Assembly (NCBI RefSeq): GCF_028610705.1 | Contig: NZ_JAQQWT010000012.1 | Span: 1 to 64,000, forward strand | DNA from: Halalkalibacter alkalisediminis | GTDB taxonomy: Bacteria; Bacillota; Bacilli; Bacillales; Bacillaceae_D | Direction: 5' to 3' | DNA: 64,000 nt | Shown here: positions 36,449 through 45,932 of the stretch, piece after piece | How positions within the stretch are numbered: the first letter of the stretch is position 1 | Layout: the number at the start of each line of letters is the position of its first letter | Made by a program: the position numbers and the translations under genes | Notes under the pieces: model-generated | The model's database searches: none | What the model was told of the DNA's origin: nothing | The model's input: only the letters and a program-made list of their open reading frames with translations

Positions 36449-39118
36449 TTAAACTCGAACTTTAACAACCGACTGTCTTAACTCACTCTTAATACTCGCT
36501 TGTGCTGCTGCCAGGCGTGCAAGTGGTACACGGTACGGGGAGCAACTAACATAATCAAGTCCTACTTCATGGCAGAATTGGATAGAATGTTGTTCCCCAC
36601 CATGTTCACCGCAAATCCCTGTTTTCAAGCCAGGCTTCGTTCCTCTACCAAGTTTCACACCTGTTTCTACTAGCTTTCCAACGCCTTCTTGATCAAGAGT
36701 CGCGAATGGATTTTCTGGTAGTGTTTTGTTCTCAATATAAGCCTGAAGGAATTTTCCTTCTGCGTCATCACGGCTATATCCAAAAGTCGTTTGCGTTAAG
36801 TCATTCGTGCCAAAGGAGAAGAAGTCAGCTTCTTCAGCAATCTGGTCAGCCGTTAGGGCTGCACGTGGCACTTCAATCATTGTTCCAATCAGATAGTTGA
36901 AATCTAGCCCTGTTTCTTCCTTCACTTGCAGTCCGACATTCATTACCAATTGGCGCATCTCTTTTAACTCATTCACATGGCCTACTAGAGGAATCATGAT
37001 TTCAGGACTCACGTCAATGCCTTTTTCCATAACTTTCACAATCGCATAGAAAATGGCTTTTGCTTGCATGACATAGATCTCAGGGTGGCTCATTCCAAGT
37101 CGGCAGCCACGATGCCCTAGCATCGGATTCGATTCATCTAAGTGACGTACTTTCCGTAAAAGGTCTTCCTTCTCTTTTAGTTCTTTAGAAGTGGGATCTG
37201 TGATTTGAAGCTTTGTCACTTCGACCAGTAACTCTTCCTTGTCTGGTAAGAACTCATGAAGTGGAGGATCTAATAAACGAATGGTGACAGGGTGTCCCTG
37301 CATTACTTCAAAAATCCCCTCAAAATCTTCTTGTTGCATAGGCAATAGCTTACTAAGAGCTTCTTCGCGCTCTGCGTAGCTGTCTGCTAGAATCATTTCT
37401 TGCACAATCGGGATTCGATGTGCATCCATAAACATGTGCTCTGTACGACATAATCCAATACCACCTGCGCCAAATTCAAAGGCTTTTCTCGCGTCTTCTG
37501 GGTTATCCGCATTAGCTCGTACGCCAAGTCTCCGCTCTTCATCTGCCCATGTAAGTAGTAATTGAAATTCATTCGAGAGCTTTGGTGCGATCATTGGAAT
37601 TTCACCTAAAATAATTTCTCCTGTTGATCCATCAATCGTAATAATGTCCCCTTGCTTCACGACTGTGTCCCCTACTTTAAACTGCCTTGCTTTTACATCA
37701 ATATTTAAAGATTCACACCCACAAATACAAGCTTTTCCCATTCCTCTTGCCACAACCGCTGCGTGACTGGTCATTCCTCCGCGGCTTGTAACTGTCGCTT
37801 TTGCAGCGACAATCCCATGAATATCGTCAGGAGTCGTTTCTGGACGGACCAAGATGACTTTTTGGTCATCCTTCGCCAATTTTTCTGCTTCATCTGCATC
37901 AAATACAACTTGCCCCGTTGCGGCTCCCGGAGAGGCTGGTAAACCTTTTGCAATTGGGTTCCGTTCAAATGAATCATCAATGCGACTATGAAGAAGCTGA
38001 TTTAACTGCTCAGGATCTACACGGAGAATCGCTTCTTTTTTGTTAATAATCTGTTCTCCCACTAATTCAACGGCTATACGAATCGCTGCTTCAGCTGTTC
38101 TTTTCCCAGTCCGAGTTTGGAGAATGAAGAGCTTCCCGCGTTCTACCGTAAATTCAATGTCCTGCATGTCTTGGTAATGCTTTTCTAGAAGATTACAAGT
38201 CTCAACAAACTGCTGATAGACTTCTGGCATTTCATTTTGAAGTGTCACAATCGGCTGAGGGGTGCGAATCCCTGCTACGACATCCTCACCTTGCGCATTA
38301 ATTAAATATTCTCCATAAAGCTTCGCTTCCCCAGTAGAAGGATTACGTGTAAACGCAACACCTGTACCCGAATCGTCTCCCATATTTCCAAACACCATAC
38401 TTTGAATATTGACCGCTGTTCCAAGATGTCCAGGGATTTTTTGAAGACGACGGTAGACGATCGCACGTTGGTTATTCCAAGAATCAAATACAGCACTAAT
38501 CGATAGGAATAATTGCTCCTTCGGCTCTTCAGGAAAAGCTCTCTTCGCATACTTTTTCACGATTTCTTTATATCCTTTAATAACTTCTTTCCAATCCTCG
38601 GCTGACATTTCAGGATCTGTTTGATAGCCTTTTTCTTCCCTGATTTCTCCCAATAGTTGCTCAAAGTAAAAACCATCGATGTTTAAGACCACATCACTAA
38701 ACATTTGAATAAACCTGCGGTAAGAATCATACGCAAAACGAGCATTGTTTGTCAGCTCCGCCATCCCTTCCACCGTTTCATCATTCATCCCAAGGTTTAA
38801 AACAGTATCCATCATCCCTGGCATCGAATGGACAGCACCAGAGCGGACAGAGACGAGCAATGGATTAGACGGATCGCCAAGTCTTTTCCCTGTTTGATCT
38901 TCTAAATTTTGAAGAGCTTTTAAGACTTGAAGTTCGATCTTGGATGGAAGTGATTTATCTGCATCGTAATAAGCATTACAAGCTTCCGTTGAAATGGTAA
39001 ACCCATAAGGAACAGGCAAACCGATTCGCGTCATTTCTGCCAGATTTGCTCCCTTCCCTCCTAATAGTTCCTTTTTCTTGCCGTTCCCCTCATTGAACAT
39101 AAATACAAATTTATTCAT
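36449..39118 (-). CDS. ppdK: Pyruvate, phosphate dikinase
   Basis: The enzyme interconverts pyruvate, ATP and phosphate with phosphoenolpyruvate, AMP and pyrophosphate. The 889 residues show the ATP-grasp N-domain (KKELLGGKGANLAEM, SVRSGAVHSMPGMMDTVLNLG), the phospho-histidine domain (TSRGGMTSHAAVVARGMGKAC) and the C-terminal PEP/pyruvate barrel (GLCRTEHMF, IGTMIEVPRAALTADQIAEE, FFSFGTNDLTQTT, KTGICGEHGGEQHS). This is the normal length. It follows the regulatory gene by 4 bases, so it is probably controlled by reversible Thr phosphorylation. The role may be gluconeogenic during growth on organic acids. Confidence 0.97.
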   Translation of the reverse strand: MNKFVFMFNEGNGKKKELLGGKGANLAEMTRIGLPVPYGFTISTEACNAYYDADKSLPSKIELQVLKALQNLEDQTGKRLGDPSNPLLVSVRSGAVHSMPGMMDTVLNLGMNDETVEGMAELTNNARFAYDSYRRFIQMFSDVVLNIDGFYFEQLLGEIREEKGYQTDPEMSAEDWKEVIKGYKEIVKKYAKRAFPEEPKEQLFLSISAVFDSWNNQRAIVYRRLQKIPGHLGTAVNIQSMVFGNMGDDSGTGVAFTRNPSTGEAKLYGEYLINAQGEDVVAGIRTPQPIVTLQNEMPEVYQQFVETCNLLEKHYQDMQDIEFTVERGKLFILQTRTGKRTAEAAIRIAVELVGEQIINKKEAILRVDPEQLNQLLHSRIDDSFERNPIAKGLPASPGAATGQVVFDADEAEKLAKDDQKVILVRPETTPDDIHGIVAAKATVTSRGGMTSHAAVVARGMGKACICGCESLNIDVKARQFKVGDTVVKQGDIITIDGSTGEIILGEIPMIAPKLSNEFQLLLTWADEERRLGVRANADNPEDARKAFEFGAGGIGLCRTEHMFMDAHRIPIVQEMILADSYAEREEALSKLLPMQQEDFEGIFEVMQGHPVTIRLLDPPLHEFLPDKEELLVEVTKLQITDPTSKELKEKEDLLRKVRHLDESNPMLGHRGCRLGMSHPEIYVMQAKAIFYAIVKVMEKGIDVSPEIMIPLVGHVNELKEMRQLVMNVGLQVKEETGLDFNYLIGTMIEVPRAALTADQIAEEADFFSFGTNDLTQTTFGYSRDDAEGKFLQAYIENKTLPENPFATLDQEGVGKLVETGVKLGRGTKPGLKTGICGEHGGEQHSIQFCHEVGLDYVSCSPYRVPLARLAAAQASIKSELRQSVVKVRV

Positions 39119-39122
39119 TCTA

Positions 39123-39935
39123 TCAAACTCCCCTCTTTTTTAACATTGCTAATAGAACATCGGCCGTCTCTTCTACTGCCTTGTTTGAGACGTTAATAAT
39201 AGGACAACCTATACGTTTCATGATCTTCTCCGCATAATCTAATTCTTCCAAGATCCGGTCGAAATCTGCGTAATTCGCAACCGGCATCAAGCCTAAATGT
39301 TTTAATCGTTCCTTCCGAATTTCATTTAATTTATCTGGTGTGATTACTAGCCCCACACATTTATTTCTCGGCAGTTCAAACAGTTCACTAGGAGGTGCTA
39401 CTTCTGGTACTAAAGGGACATTTGCTACCTTAAATCTCTTATGAGCCAAATACATAGAAAGGGGTGTTTTCGATGTCCGAGAAACACCAATTAACACAAT
39501 ATCGGCCCGTTTAAGCCCTCGTACATCTTGACCATCATCATATTTTACGGCGAACTCAACCGCTTCCACTCTTCGAAAATAGTTATCATCTAATTTCCGC
39601 ATGAGCCTTGGTTCCCGTTTAGGGTCTTTATTAAATTTTTTTGCAAAAGCTTCCATAAGAGGATTCATTAGATCGATCGCTGTGATTCCTTCTTCTTTAG
39701 CCTTCCCATCTAAATATTGTTTTAACTCAGGGATGACGATCGTGTAGGCAATGATCGAATGACTATATTTTGCAACAGCGATGATGTTCTCAAGATCTTT
39801 GATGTCCTCTACAAAGGAATAATGTTGAATTTCAACATTTCCCCCATTAAATTGTGTAGCAACGGCTCTCACCATCAACTCAGCCGTTTCTCCAACTGAG
39901 TCAGAAACAACGTAGACCATTTCCTTATTATTCAC
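39123..39935 (-). CDS. PPDK/PEP synthetase regulatory protein (kinase-pyrophosphorylase, DUF299)
   Basis: This bifunctional protein inactivates PPDK by ADP-dependent phosphorylation of a Thr and reactivates it by phosphate-dependent pyrophosphorolysis. The 270 residues show VVSDSVGETAELMVRAV, YSFVEDI, the P-loop-like IGVSRTSKTPLSMYLA and VANVPLVPEVAPP. It is 4 bases upstream of ppdK, its expected target. It resembles YqfL of B. subtilis, a genome that lacks PPDK. Start at ATG 39935 follows GGGGGATCG. Confidence 0.94.
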   Translation of the reverse strand: MNNKEMVYVVSDSVGETAELMVRAVATQFNGGNVEIQHYSFVEDIKDLENIIAVAKYSHSIIAYTIVIPELKQYLDGKAKEEGITAIDLMNPLMEAFAKKFNKDPKREPRLMRKLDDNYFRRVEAVEFAVKYDDGQDVRGLKRADIVLIGVSRTSKTPLSMYLAHKRFKVANVPLVPEVAPPSELFELPRNKCVGLVITPDKLNEIRKERLKHLGLMPVANYADFDRILEELDYAEKIMKRIGCPIINVSNKAVEETADVLLAMLKKRGV

Positions 39936-40555
39936 ATTCGATCCCCCTTTTACGTTTGTATTCGTTTGTAAGTTTAGTAGCTTAGGTGAGCATTAGATAT
40001 GTACTCCAGTCATTTAAAACATTAGGAGTTGGCTTATAACTGCAATGTTTGACAAACGGTCGTTTATTGTTTTTCAAACTTCCCCCAATGATTCTAAATA
40101 AACCATTATGTTATAAATGCTTATTAAAACTAAAATGTGACATACTATATAACCGATAAAACTTAAATATGTTATACACTAAATTAAATAGTATATTACC
40201 ATTGACTAAGATGAGATACAACCCTTTTGTTTTATTTTCTTAAATAAACTGAATTTTCGCCTTTTTTACATCTACAAGAAATGATGAATCGAGCTTTCTC
40301 AAGAACAAGGGTTGTAGATCATTTTTTCTAGTTGATTTGAACAAACTATTAATTCCTTTCTTGTTCTAATGTGTCTTTAGTAAGCGTCGACAACTAATGG
40401 CAACAAGTGTGTATCTTAATTGAGCTACTGAAATAATCACTTTTCAGGATTTCTAGAATTGAAAAAACCACCCAAAAAATAAAATTTCGAGTGGTTTATG
40501 ACAAAGTAAAAAACATTTAAGTGTAAGAAAGGGCTATGTTTAAGGAGCGAAAATC
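39936..40555. other. 620-base intergenic region
   Basis: This should carry the promoter for the ppdK pair. Two arms ACAACCCTT (40218-40226) and AAGGGTTGT (40307-40315) form a 98-base inverted-repeat module. A weaker stem AAACCAC/GTGGTTT lies at about 40465-40497. No reading frame with a convincing ribosome-binding site was found. Confidence 0.4.
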
Positions 40556-41269
40556 TTATAAAATCAAATTCACTCCGCTCGTTTTTTGTTCTAGCATTTT
40601 ATGAATGATGGTACCAATATGGGCTGCCGCTTCGACTGGAGGGGTTCCACCGCGATGAATGTTCGAAATAACCATTCTACTCGATTCTTTTATCCCTTTT
40701 CGCGGTTGGTAACACATATAAGCGCTGAGTGATTTAGCCGTTACAAGACCGGGTCTCTCACCGATTAATAGAATGAAAGCATCTGGCTTTAACACTTCTC
40801 CTATTGCATCCATGCACCCTACTCTTCCTCCTTTTAAAAAGAACGGAGTCCCTGTTTCTAACCCATAGGATGAAAGTGAATCTTGTAAGGTAAGGAAAAC
40901 ATCTCTTACATTTTCTTCAATCGCACTAGCACTTAAACCATCTGAGATAACAATTTGGACCTGAGGATTTTTCATGCAGCACTCTTTTATCCAATTCATT
41001 CCTTTTGTTGATAGAAGTCTCCCATGGTCTGGTCGTTTTAAATAGTTTTCCTTCGTTTCATAGCACGTGCTCACAGTAAATAAATCTAATTGCTTTAATA
41101 GGTCCTCAGATACTTCTCCATATACTGAGTCAACGGCTGCAGCATGATCAATCCGAAAGGACAACACATCCTTCGTCAACGGCCTTGTTCCTGTTCGGCC
41201 TACTCCGATACGCGCAGGGGTAAATTCCTTTAATTTATTTACAGAGTACATGTCATTAGGTATGGTCAT
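40556..41269 (-). CDS. eutC: Ethanolamine ammonia-lyase small subunit
   Basis: This is the small subunit of the adenosylcobalamin-dependent lyase that splits ethanolamine into acetaldehyde and ammonia. The 237 residues include FTPARIGVGRTGTRPLT, LSFRIDHAAAVDSVYGEV, QIVISDGLSASAIEENV and the cobalamin-domain segment LIGERPGLVTAKSLSAYM. The extended N-terminal helix region found in enterobacterial EutC is absent, as in several Gram-positive forms. It is last in the operon, 13 bases after eutB. It starts at ATG 41269 or at an in-frame ATG 18 bases later. Confidence 0.95.
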   Translation of the reverse strand: MTIPNDMYSVNKLKEFTPARIGVGRTGTRPLTKDVLSFRIDHAAAVDSVYGEVSEDLLKQLDLFTVSTCYETKENYLKRPDHGRLLSTKGMNWIKECCMKNPQVQIVISDGLSASAIEENVRDVFLTLQDSLSSYGLETGTPFFLKGGRVGCMDAIGEVLKPDAFILLIGERPGLVTAKSLSAYMCYQPRKGIKESSRMVISNIHRGGTPPVEAAAHIGTIIHKMLEQKTSGVNLIL

Positions 41270-41282
41270 GTTTCCACTCCTT

Positions 41283-42662
41283 CTACCTCTTATTTAAGAA
41301 TAACGTTGGATTACCAGCTAGATTTGTTAACGAACCGTTCCACATAATCCCTTGATTTTCTAACCATTTTTCAAAAACTGGTGTTGGCTTCGCACCTGAG
41401 ATATTTCTTAATGTCGCAATGTCATGGTAGCTTAACGATTGATAATTTAACATACAATCATCGGCCATTGGGACACCAATCACGAAATTCACTCCTGCTG
41501 ATGTTAGTAACATACTCAGGTTATCCATGTCATTTTGATCCGCATCCATGTGGTTCGTATAACAAACGTCGACTCCCATCGGTAAGCCGTGCATTTTTCC
41601 CATAAAATGGTCTTCTAGTCCAGCACGAATGACTTGCTTGCTATTATACAAATACTCAGGTCCAATGAAACCAACAACTGTATTGACCAAGAACGGCTGA
41701 TACTTTTTTGCGAAACCGTAGCATCTTGCTTCTAGTGTCACCTGATCAATATCAAAGTGTGCCTCCGATGAGAGTTCCGATCCTTGACCTGTCTCAAAAT
41801 ACCAACGGTTTGAACCAGTTGCCGTTCCTTTTTGCTGAATTAGTGCGTTCGCTTCCTCAATTAAGGAAACAGAAATCCCAAATGATTCGTTTCCCGCTTG
41901 AGTACCTGCTAGACTTTGAAAAATCATATCGGCCGGAGCCCCTTTTTCAATCGCTCTCATTTGACTCGTTACGTGTGAAAGTACACAGTTTTGCGTAGGA
42001 ATTGAAAATTGATCAATGATCTCTTTGGTTTCGCTCAATAGGGCAAATATATTATCTGTAGTATCGATTACTGGATTAATACCTATAACCGCATCTCCAA
42101 TTCCATAGCTTAAAGCTTCATATAGAGAGGCGCGCATTCCTTTTAAATGATCTGAAGGATGATTCGGTTGTGCTCTTGAAGCCAGCACCCCCTTCTGACC
42201 GATTTGCGTTTGGCACGTTGTTAAAACCTCAATCTTTGATGCAGCTTGAATTAAGTCAAGATTGGACATCAGTTTTGTAACAGCTGCTATCATCTCACTT
42301 GTTAATCCTTCACCTAGAGTCAATAGGTCTGTTCCAGATTGCAAATCACTTAAAATATATTCACGTAAATCGGCAACTGTCCAATCCTTCACTACTGCAT
42401 ACGTACTCTCTTGTACATTCTCTTCAATCACTCTCGACACTTCATCTTCTTCTGCTGATAGCAGTGGGTAATTACGGATATCAGCAAGTGTCAAATCGGC
42501 TAAAACAACTTTTGCCGCCATTCGCTCTTTCATGCTTTCGGCCGCAATCCCTGCAAGCTGATCTCCTGAGCGATCCTCATTTGCTTTTGCCAAAATTTCT
42601 TTCAAACTATGAAATTGATAGGTTCGCCCTAACAAAGTGGTTTGTTTAAACATCCTCTTCAC
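41283..42662 (-). CDS. eutB: Ethanolamine ammonia-lyase large subunit
   Basis: This is the catalytic TIM-barrel subunit of the B12-dependent lyase. The 459 residues carry KANEDRSGDQLAGIAAESMK, SRAQPNHPSDHLKGMRASLY, YGIGDAVIGINPVIDTTDN and PMGVDVCYTNHMDADQNDMD, all conserved in EutB. Length is normal. It lies between eutA (12 bases upstream) and eutC. Confidence 0.97.
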   Translation of the reverse strand: MKRMFKQTTLLGRTYQFHSLKEILAKANEDRSGDQLAGIAAESMKERMAAKVVLADLTLADIRNYPLLSAEEDEVSRVIEENVQESTYAVVKDWTVADLREYILSDLQSGTDLLTLGEGLTSEMIAAVTKLMSNLDLIQAASKIEVLTTCQTQIGQKGVLASRAQPNHPSDHLKGMRASLYEALSYGIGDAVIGINPVIDTTDNIFALLSETKEIIDQFSIPTQNCVLSHVTSQMRAIEKGAPADMIFQSLAGTQAGNESFGISVSLIEEANALIQQKGTATGSNRWYFETGQGSELSSEAHFDIDQVTLEARCYGFAKKYQPFLVNTVVGFIGPEYLYNSKQVIRAGLEDHFMGKMHGLPMGVDVCYTNHMDADQNDMDNLSMLLTSAGVNFVIGVPMADDCMLNYQSLSYHDIATLRNISGAKPTPVFEKWLENQGIMWNGSLTNLAGNPTLFLNKR

Positions 42663-42674
42663 CTCAAAAAATTA

Positions 42675-44117
42675 TTAAAATGCCAATGTTTTAATCGAAA
42701 TCGAAATAGCCTCACCTGCGACAGGTAAACCCAAATCAATATAATCTCCATGTGTAAAATCTACTTGATCAATGCAAATGATGCGTAAATCTATTTGATT
42801 GATTTTCGTCAAAGCTTGCCCCAGAGCTTTGGCCATATCAGCCTCACAAATAACAACAAGTACTTTAGAATCCGGAAAAATTCTCGAAAATGTTTCATAA
42901 GCAGATGAACTGATTTCTTGTAATATGTCATAGCTACAAAATTGAATATCTGATAACGCTAAAGCAAAGGGTGGATCATGACGGATATCAAAGATCCCTC
43001 TTGCTTGTAACAAAATTTGATCTAGACGTGCATGAAAAAGTTCTTTTTTCCATTGACCGTCCTCTTCTACTTTCACTGATATAATAGGTATGTTTTTTAT
43101 TGGAAGAAGGGATTTATCGACAAAAACCGTGGCCCCACTTACCTCAGTGTTTTGCATCCCAGCACCCATTACGGTTGCTCTCGTTGTCTCAATCGCTTTT
43201 CTCCGTTTCATTGAAGAGTCACTCGCTGCAGACACTAATGTTTTGGCAAGAAGAGGACCGATATCACCATATTTAGTTACTTCCTTTATGTTTACAGGAT
43301 TTTCATCAATCATCATTTGGCCAACGCCACCTGAATAAATGATCTCTGTAATCGGTGGAACTATGTGGGTCATCTTTTCAACCAGTAATAATTCACACTC
43401 ATACTTAGGAGAAGACGTCAAATAAGAAATCATGCTTTCACTCATGGTCATGCACACTTTTTCAAGTGCATCATAGGAAATCAAGTCTCCTTTTTTACAT
43501 GTTAATTGATTCGCGGCAAGCCATGACTGAATGTGAGTTGAACTATATTCAACCCTACCTTCTTCTGTTAAACGAATGAGCCTTCCACCCACATGGAATG
43601 TAAATGTTTGAATCGCTTTTCCTTGCTGAAATAAGGCAACATTCGCCGTACCACCACCGATATCAATATTGGCAATCACACCTTCAACCTTCTCTGAACG
43701 TTGCATCGCACCAGATCCTTTTCCTGCAAGTACTCCTTCTAACGAAGCACCCGCTGTTGCCACAACAAAATCACCTGCACGATCCGCTAAGTAATGGATG
43801 ATGGTTTCTGCATTTTGTTTTCCTGCTGTTTCCCCTGTAATAATGACTGCTCCTGCTTTTACATCCTGTAAATCAGTTTGTGATTGACGATATTCATAAG
43901 CCAAAAGATCTGCTAATTGATTCATATCAATTTCATAATCGTTTTTTAGTGGAGTGGTGTATATCCGACTTGCATATGTGATTTTCCGATCGACAATTTG
44001 ACAGCTTGGTAGACTAAAATGATTTCCTTTTTCCGCTATTAGTAAGTGGCTGACAATAAATTTCGTTGTACTCGTTCCGATATCAAGCCCAATACTTGTA
44101 ATCCAGCTTTCATTCAT
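42675..44117 (-). CDS. eutA: Ethanolamine ammonia-lyase reactivating factor EutA
   Basis: EutA is an ASKHA-type chaperone that removes damaged cobalamin from EutBC. The 480 residues start GLDIGTSTTKFIVSHL (phosphate 1 loop) and include ANIDIGGGTANVALF (phosphate 2) and IIYSGGVGQMM (adenosine motif). It is the first gene after the eutV terminator at 44136-44192, and its expression is therefore expected to depend on antitermination. Start ATG 44117 follows GGGAGGAAA. Confidence 0.95.
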   Translation of the reverse strand: MNESWITSIGLDIGTSTTKFIVSHLLIAEKGNHFSLPSCQIVDRKITYASRIYTTPLKNDYEIDMNQLADLLAYEYRQSQTDLQDVKAGAVIITGETAGKQNAETIIHYLADRAGDFVVATAGASLEGVLAGKGSGAMQRSEKVEGVIANIDIGGGTANVALFQQGKAIQTFTFHVGGRLIRLTEEGRVEYSSTHIQSWLAANQLTCKKGDLISYDALEKVCMTMSESMISYLTSSPKYECELLLVEKMTHIVPPITEIIYSGGVGQMMIDENPVNIKEVTKYGDIGPLLAKTLVSAASDSSMKRRKAIETTRATVMGAGMQNTEVSGATVFVDKSLLPIKNIPIISVKVEEDGQWKKELFHARLDQILLQARGIFDIRHDPPFALALSDIQFCSYDILQEISSSAYETFSRIFPDSKVLVVICEADMAKALGQALTKINQIDLRIICIDQVDFTHGDYIDLGLPVAGEAISISIKTLAF

Positions 44118-44135
44118 AAGTTTCCTCCCTCTTAT

Positions 44136-44192
44136 GAAAAAGGCGCTCCGAATGAACCTTACTATTTGTAGTAAAGGATATTCAAAGCGCCG
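44136..44192 (-). terminator. Terminator/attenuator between eutV and eutA
   Basis: On the minus strand GGCGCT pairs with AGCGCC around an inner hairpin CCTTTACTA/TAGTAAGG, followed by TTTTT, only 20 bases before eutA. Position behind eutV and ahead of eutA is where EutV-type ANTAR proteins act in other Firmicutes. The dual hexaloop hairpins could not be assigned with certainty. Confidence 0.7.
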
Positions 44193-44209
44193 TTGCTTTT
44201 CATGATTGA

Positions 44210-44779
44210 TTAACTTCTCTCGATTATCTGTTCAGCTAATTTAATCAAAGACATTTGATTGCTCATACTCTTCTGCCTCATTTGTCGGTATGCTTGCTCT
44301 TCAGAACAATTCCATTCCTTCATGAGAATGCCTTTTGCCTTTTCAATTTTTTTGCGGTCCTCCATTTTTTGTTCCATTTTTTTGACTTTTTCGTTTAAAG
44401 TCTGGAGTTGTTCACGTTGGCTAAAAGCAATTTCAATAGCCGGAAGCAGTTCTCTTTCCTTAACTGGCTTAACGAGATATGCGTTTATGGAAGCTTTTTT
44501 TGCATCTTCAATTAATTCTCGGTAGCTATAAGCTGTTAGTAATAAAACGGCACAATCGGAGAAGCCCCTAATAACGGATGCAGCCTTAACACCATTCATT
44601 TCAGGCATCTTCACATCCATAATGATCAGGTCAGGTTGTAACGTACGGGCTTTTTCAATAGCTTCATTGCCATTTTTCCCTTCACCTACAACCTCATAAC
44701 CATTTTCCTCAAGCATTTCTTTTAAATCTAATCTAGTAATCGGTTCGTCATCTACAATTAAAATTTTTAAACGTTTCAT
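44210..44779 (-). CDS. eutV: ANTAR-domain response regulator EutV
   Basis: EutV is an RNA-binding antiterminator turned on by phosphorylation from EutW. The 189 residues have an N-terminal receiver domain (acid pocket Asp10/Asp11, phosphoacceptor Asp55 in IIMDVKMPEMNG, Lys in VKPV). A coiled linker and a C-terminal ANTAR domain follow (about 130-187, ILMKEWNCSEEQAYRQMRQK). It overlaps eutW by 4 bases (ATGA). Expected targets are leader hairpins ahead of eutA and perhaps eutH. Confidence 0.95.
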   Translation of the reverse strand: MKRLKILIVDDEPITRLDLKEMLEENGYEVVGEGKNGNEAIEKARTLQPDLIIMDVKMPEMNGVKAASVIRGFSDCAVLLLTAYSYRELIEDAKKASINAYLVKPVKERELLPAIEIAFSQREQLQTLNEKVKKMEQKMEDRKKIEKAKGILMKEWNCSEEQAYRQMRQKSMSNQMSLIKLAEQIIERS

Positions 44780-45849
44780 TGGATCTCCCTGTCTATGAAA
44801 GGGAACGTGATTGTGACCATCGTCCCTCTATTCGAATAAAAGTATGAGAGTACGCCTTGTAATTGCTCTTCCACCAGCATCTCAACGATTTGAAGACCTA
44901 ACGACGATTTTTTCTTCGTCATCGTTTCATCCATCCCACAACCATCATCACTAACAGTCAGATAGACCATTTGTTTTCGACACTTAACATCAATTTTAAT
45001 GTTCCTAATGTTTTCGGTCTTAAAAGCATGTTTAATGCTGTTTTGAACCAGTTCAATCACAACCAAAGCAAGAGATGTTGCTTTCTCAGCAGGAAGAAAC
45101 AAGGACTCTCCTTTAACAGAAAGCAAGATCTCTTTTTCCGGTGTGCTTGAGGAGGAGATTAATAATGTAGCAATTCTCTCCATGACAAATTTGACATCCG
45201 TTTCTTCCATACCATTTTGAGCTAAATAATCATGAATCATTGCCATACTCGAAATCCGCGAAGAGCTGTCACGAAACACTTCCGCTACTTCCTTAGATGA
45301 AGCACGGCGCATGCGTAAACGTAGTAGGCTTGCAACCACTTGTAAATTATTCTTCACTCGATGATGAATTTCTTGCACCGTAATCGTTTTGACTAATTCC
45401 TGTTTTTCCTCATTTGTACTTTGCAGGAGTGTTTTAATTCTCTTTTCATTTTCGAGGTCGTGTGAGATGTCAGATTCTTTTATTAAGACCGCAATGGTCT
45501 TCCCAGCTAAATCGTTAATTGGAACAATATCTTGCTGCATCACAACATTCTCCTGAGTAATTCCCCGTGAACGAACAATTGGCTTCCCTGATTTCAGACT
45601 AAACATGACTCCAGGTTCTGTTTCTTCAAAGGCAATTTCCCCCAAGACGCTATTTTTATAAAGGGATTGCGTCGTGTTAGGAATTGCTTCCGCTACAACG
45701 ATCGCCTGATTATCTGATAGAAGACAATCAATGAACACGTCTGCTTGTGAGATATCAGCGATAATTTGCAAATTTTCCGACAGATGAATCAACATTTGTC
45801 TTTGTTCTTCTGTTAAACACACCTTATTTAAACTCTCTATGTCTATCAT
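44776..45849 (-). CDS. eutW: Ethanolamine sensor histidine kinase EutW
   Basis: EutW senses ethanolamine and phosphorylates EutV. It has an N-terminal sensor region of PAS/GAF type without membrane helices, the HisKA_2-type phospho-box EIHHRVKNNLQVVASLLRL and a C-terminal HATPase domain (VQNSIKHAFK, SDDGCGMDE, SLGLQIVEMLVEE). The protein is cytoplasmic, as known EutW proteins are. ATG 45849 is chosen over ATG 45879 because AAGGAA lies about 9 bases upstream of the former. The operon order eutH-eutW-eutV-eutA-eutB-eutC is unusual in lacking shell genes. Confidence 0.93.
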   Translation of the reverse strand: MIDIESLNKVCLTEEQRQMLIHLSENLQIIADISQADVFIDCLLSDNQAIVVAEAIPNTTQSLYKNSVLGEIAFEETEPGVMFSLKSGKPIVRSRGITQENVVMQQDIVPINDLAGKTIAVLIKESDISHDLENEKRIKTLLQSTNEEKQELVKTITVQEIHHRVKNNLQVVASLLRLRMRRASSKEVAEVFRDSSSRISSMAMIHDYLAQNGMEETDVKFVMERIATLLISSSSTPEKEILLSVKGESLFLPAEKATSLALVVIELVQNSIKHAFKTENIRNIKIDVKCRKQMVYLTVSDDGCGMDETMTKKKSSLGLQIVEMLVEEQLQGVLSYFYSNRGTMVTITFPFIDREIQ

Positions 45850-45932
45850 GTTGATCAGTTCCTTCTTTAAAGCTTGCATTTCCCTATGTAGTAGAGGATT
45901 TCTTTTTATTGTACCACTACATAAATCATCCG

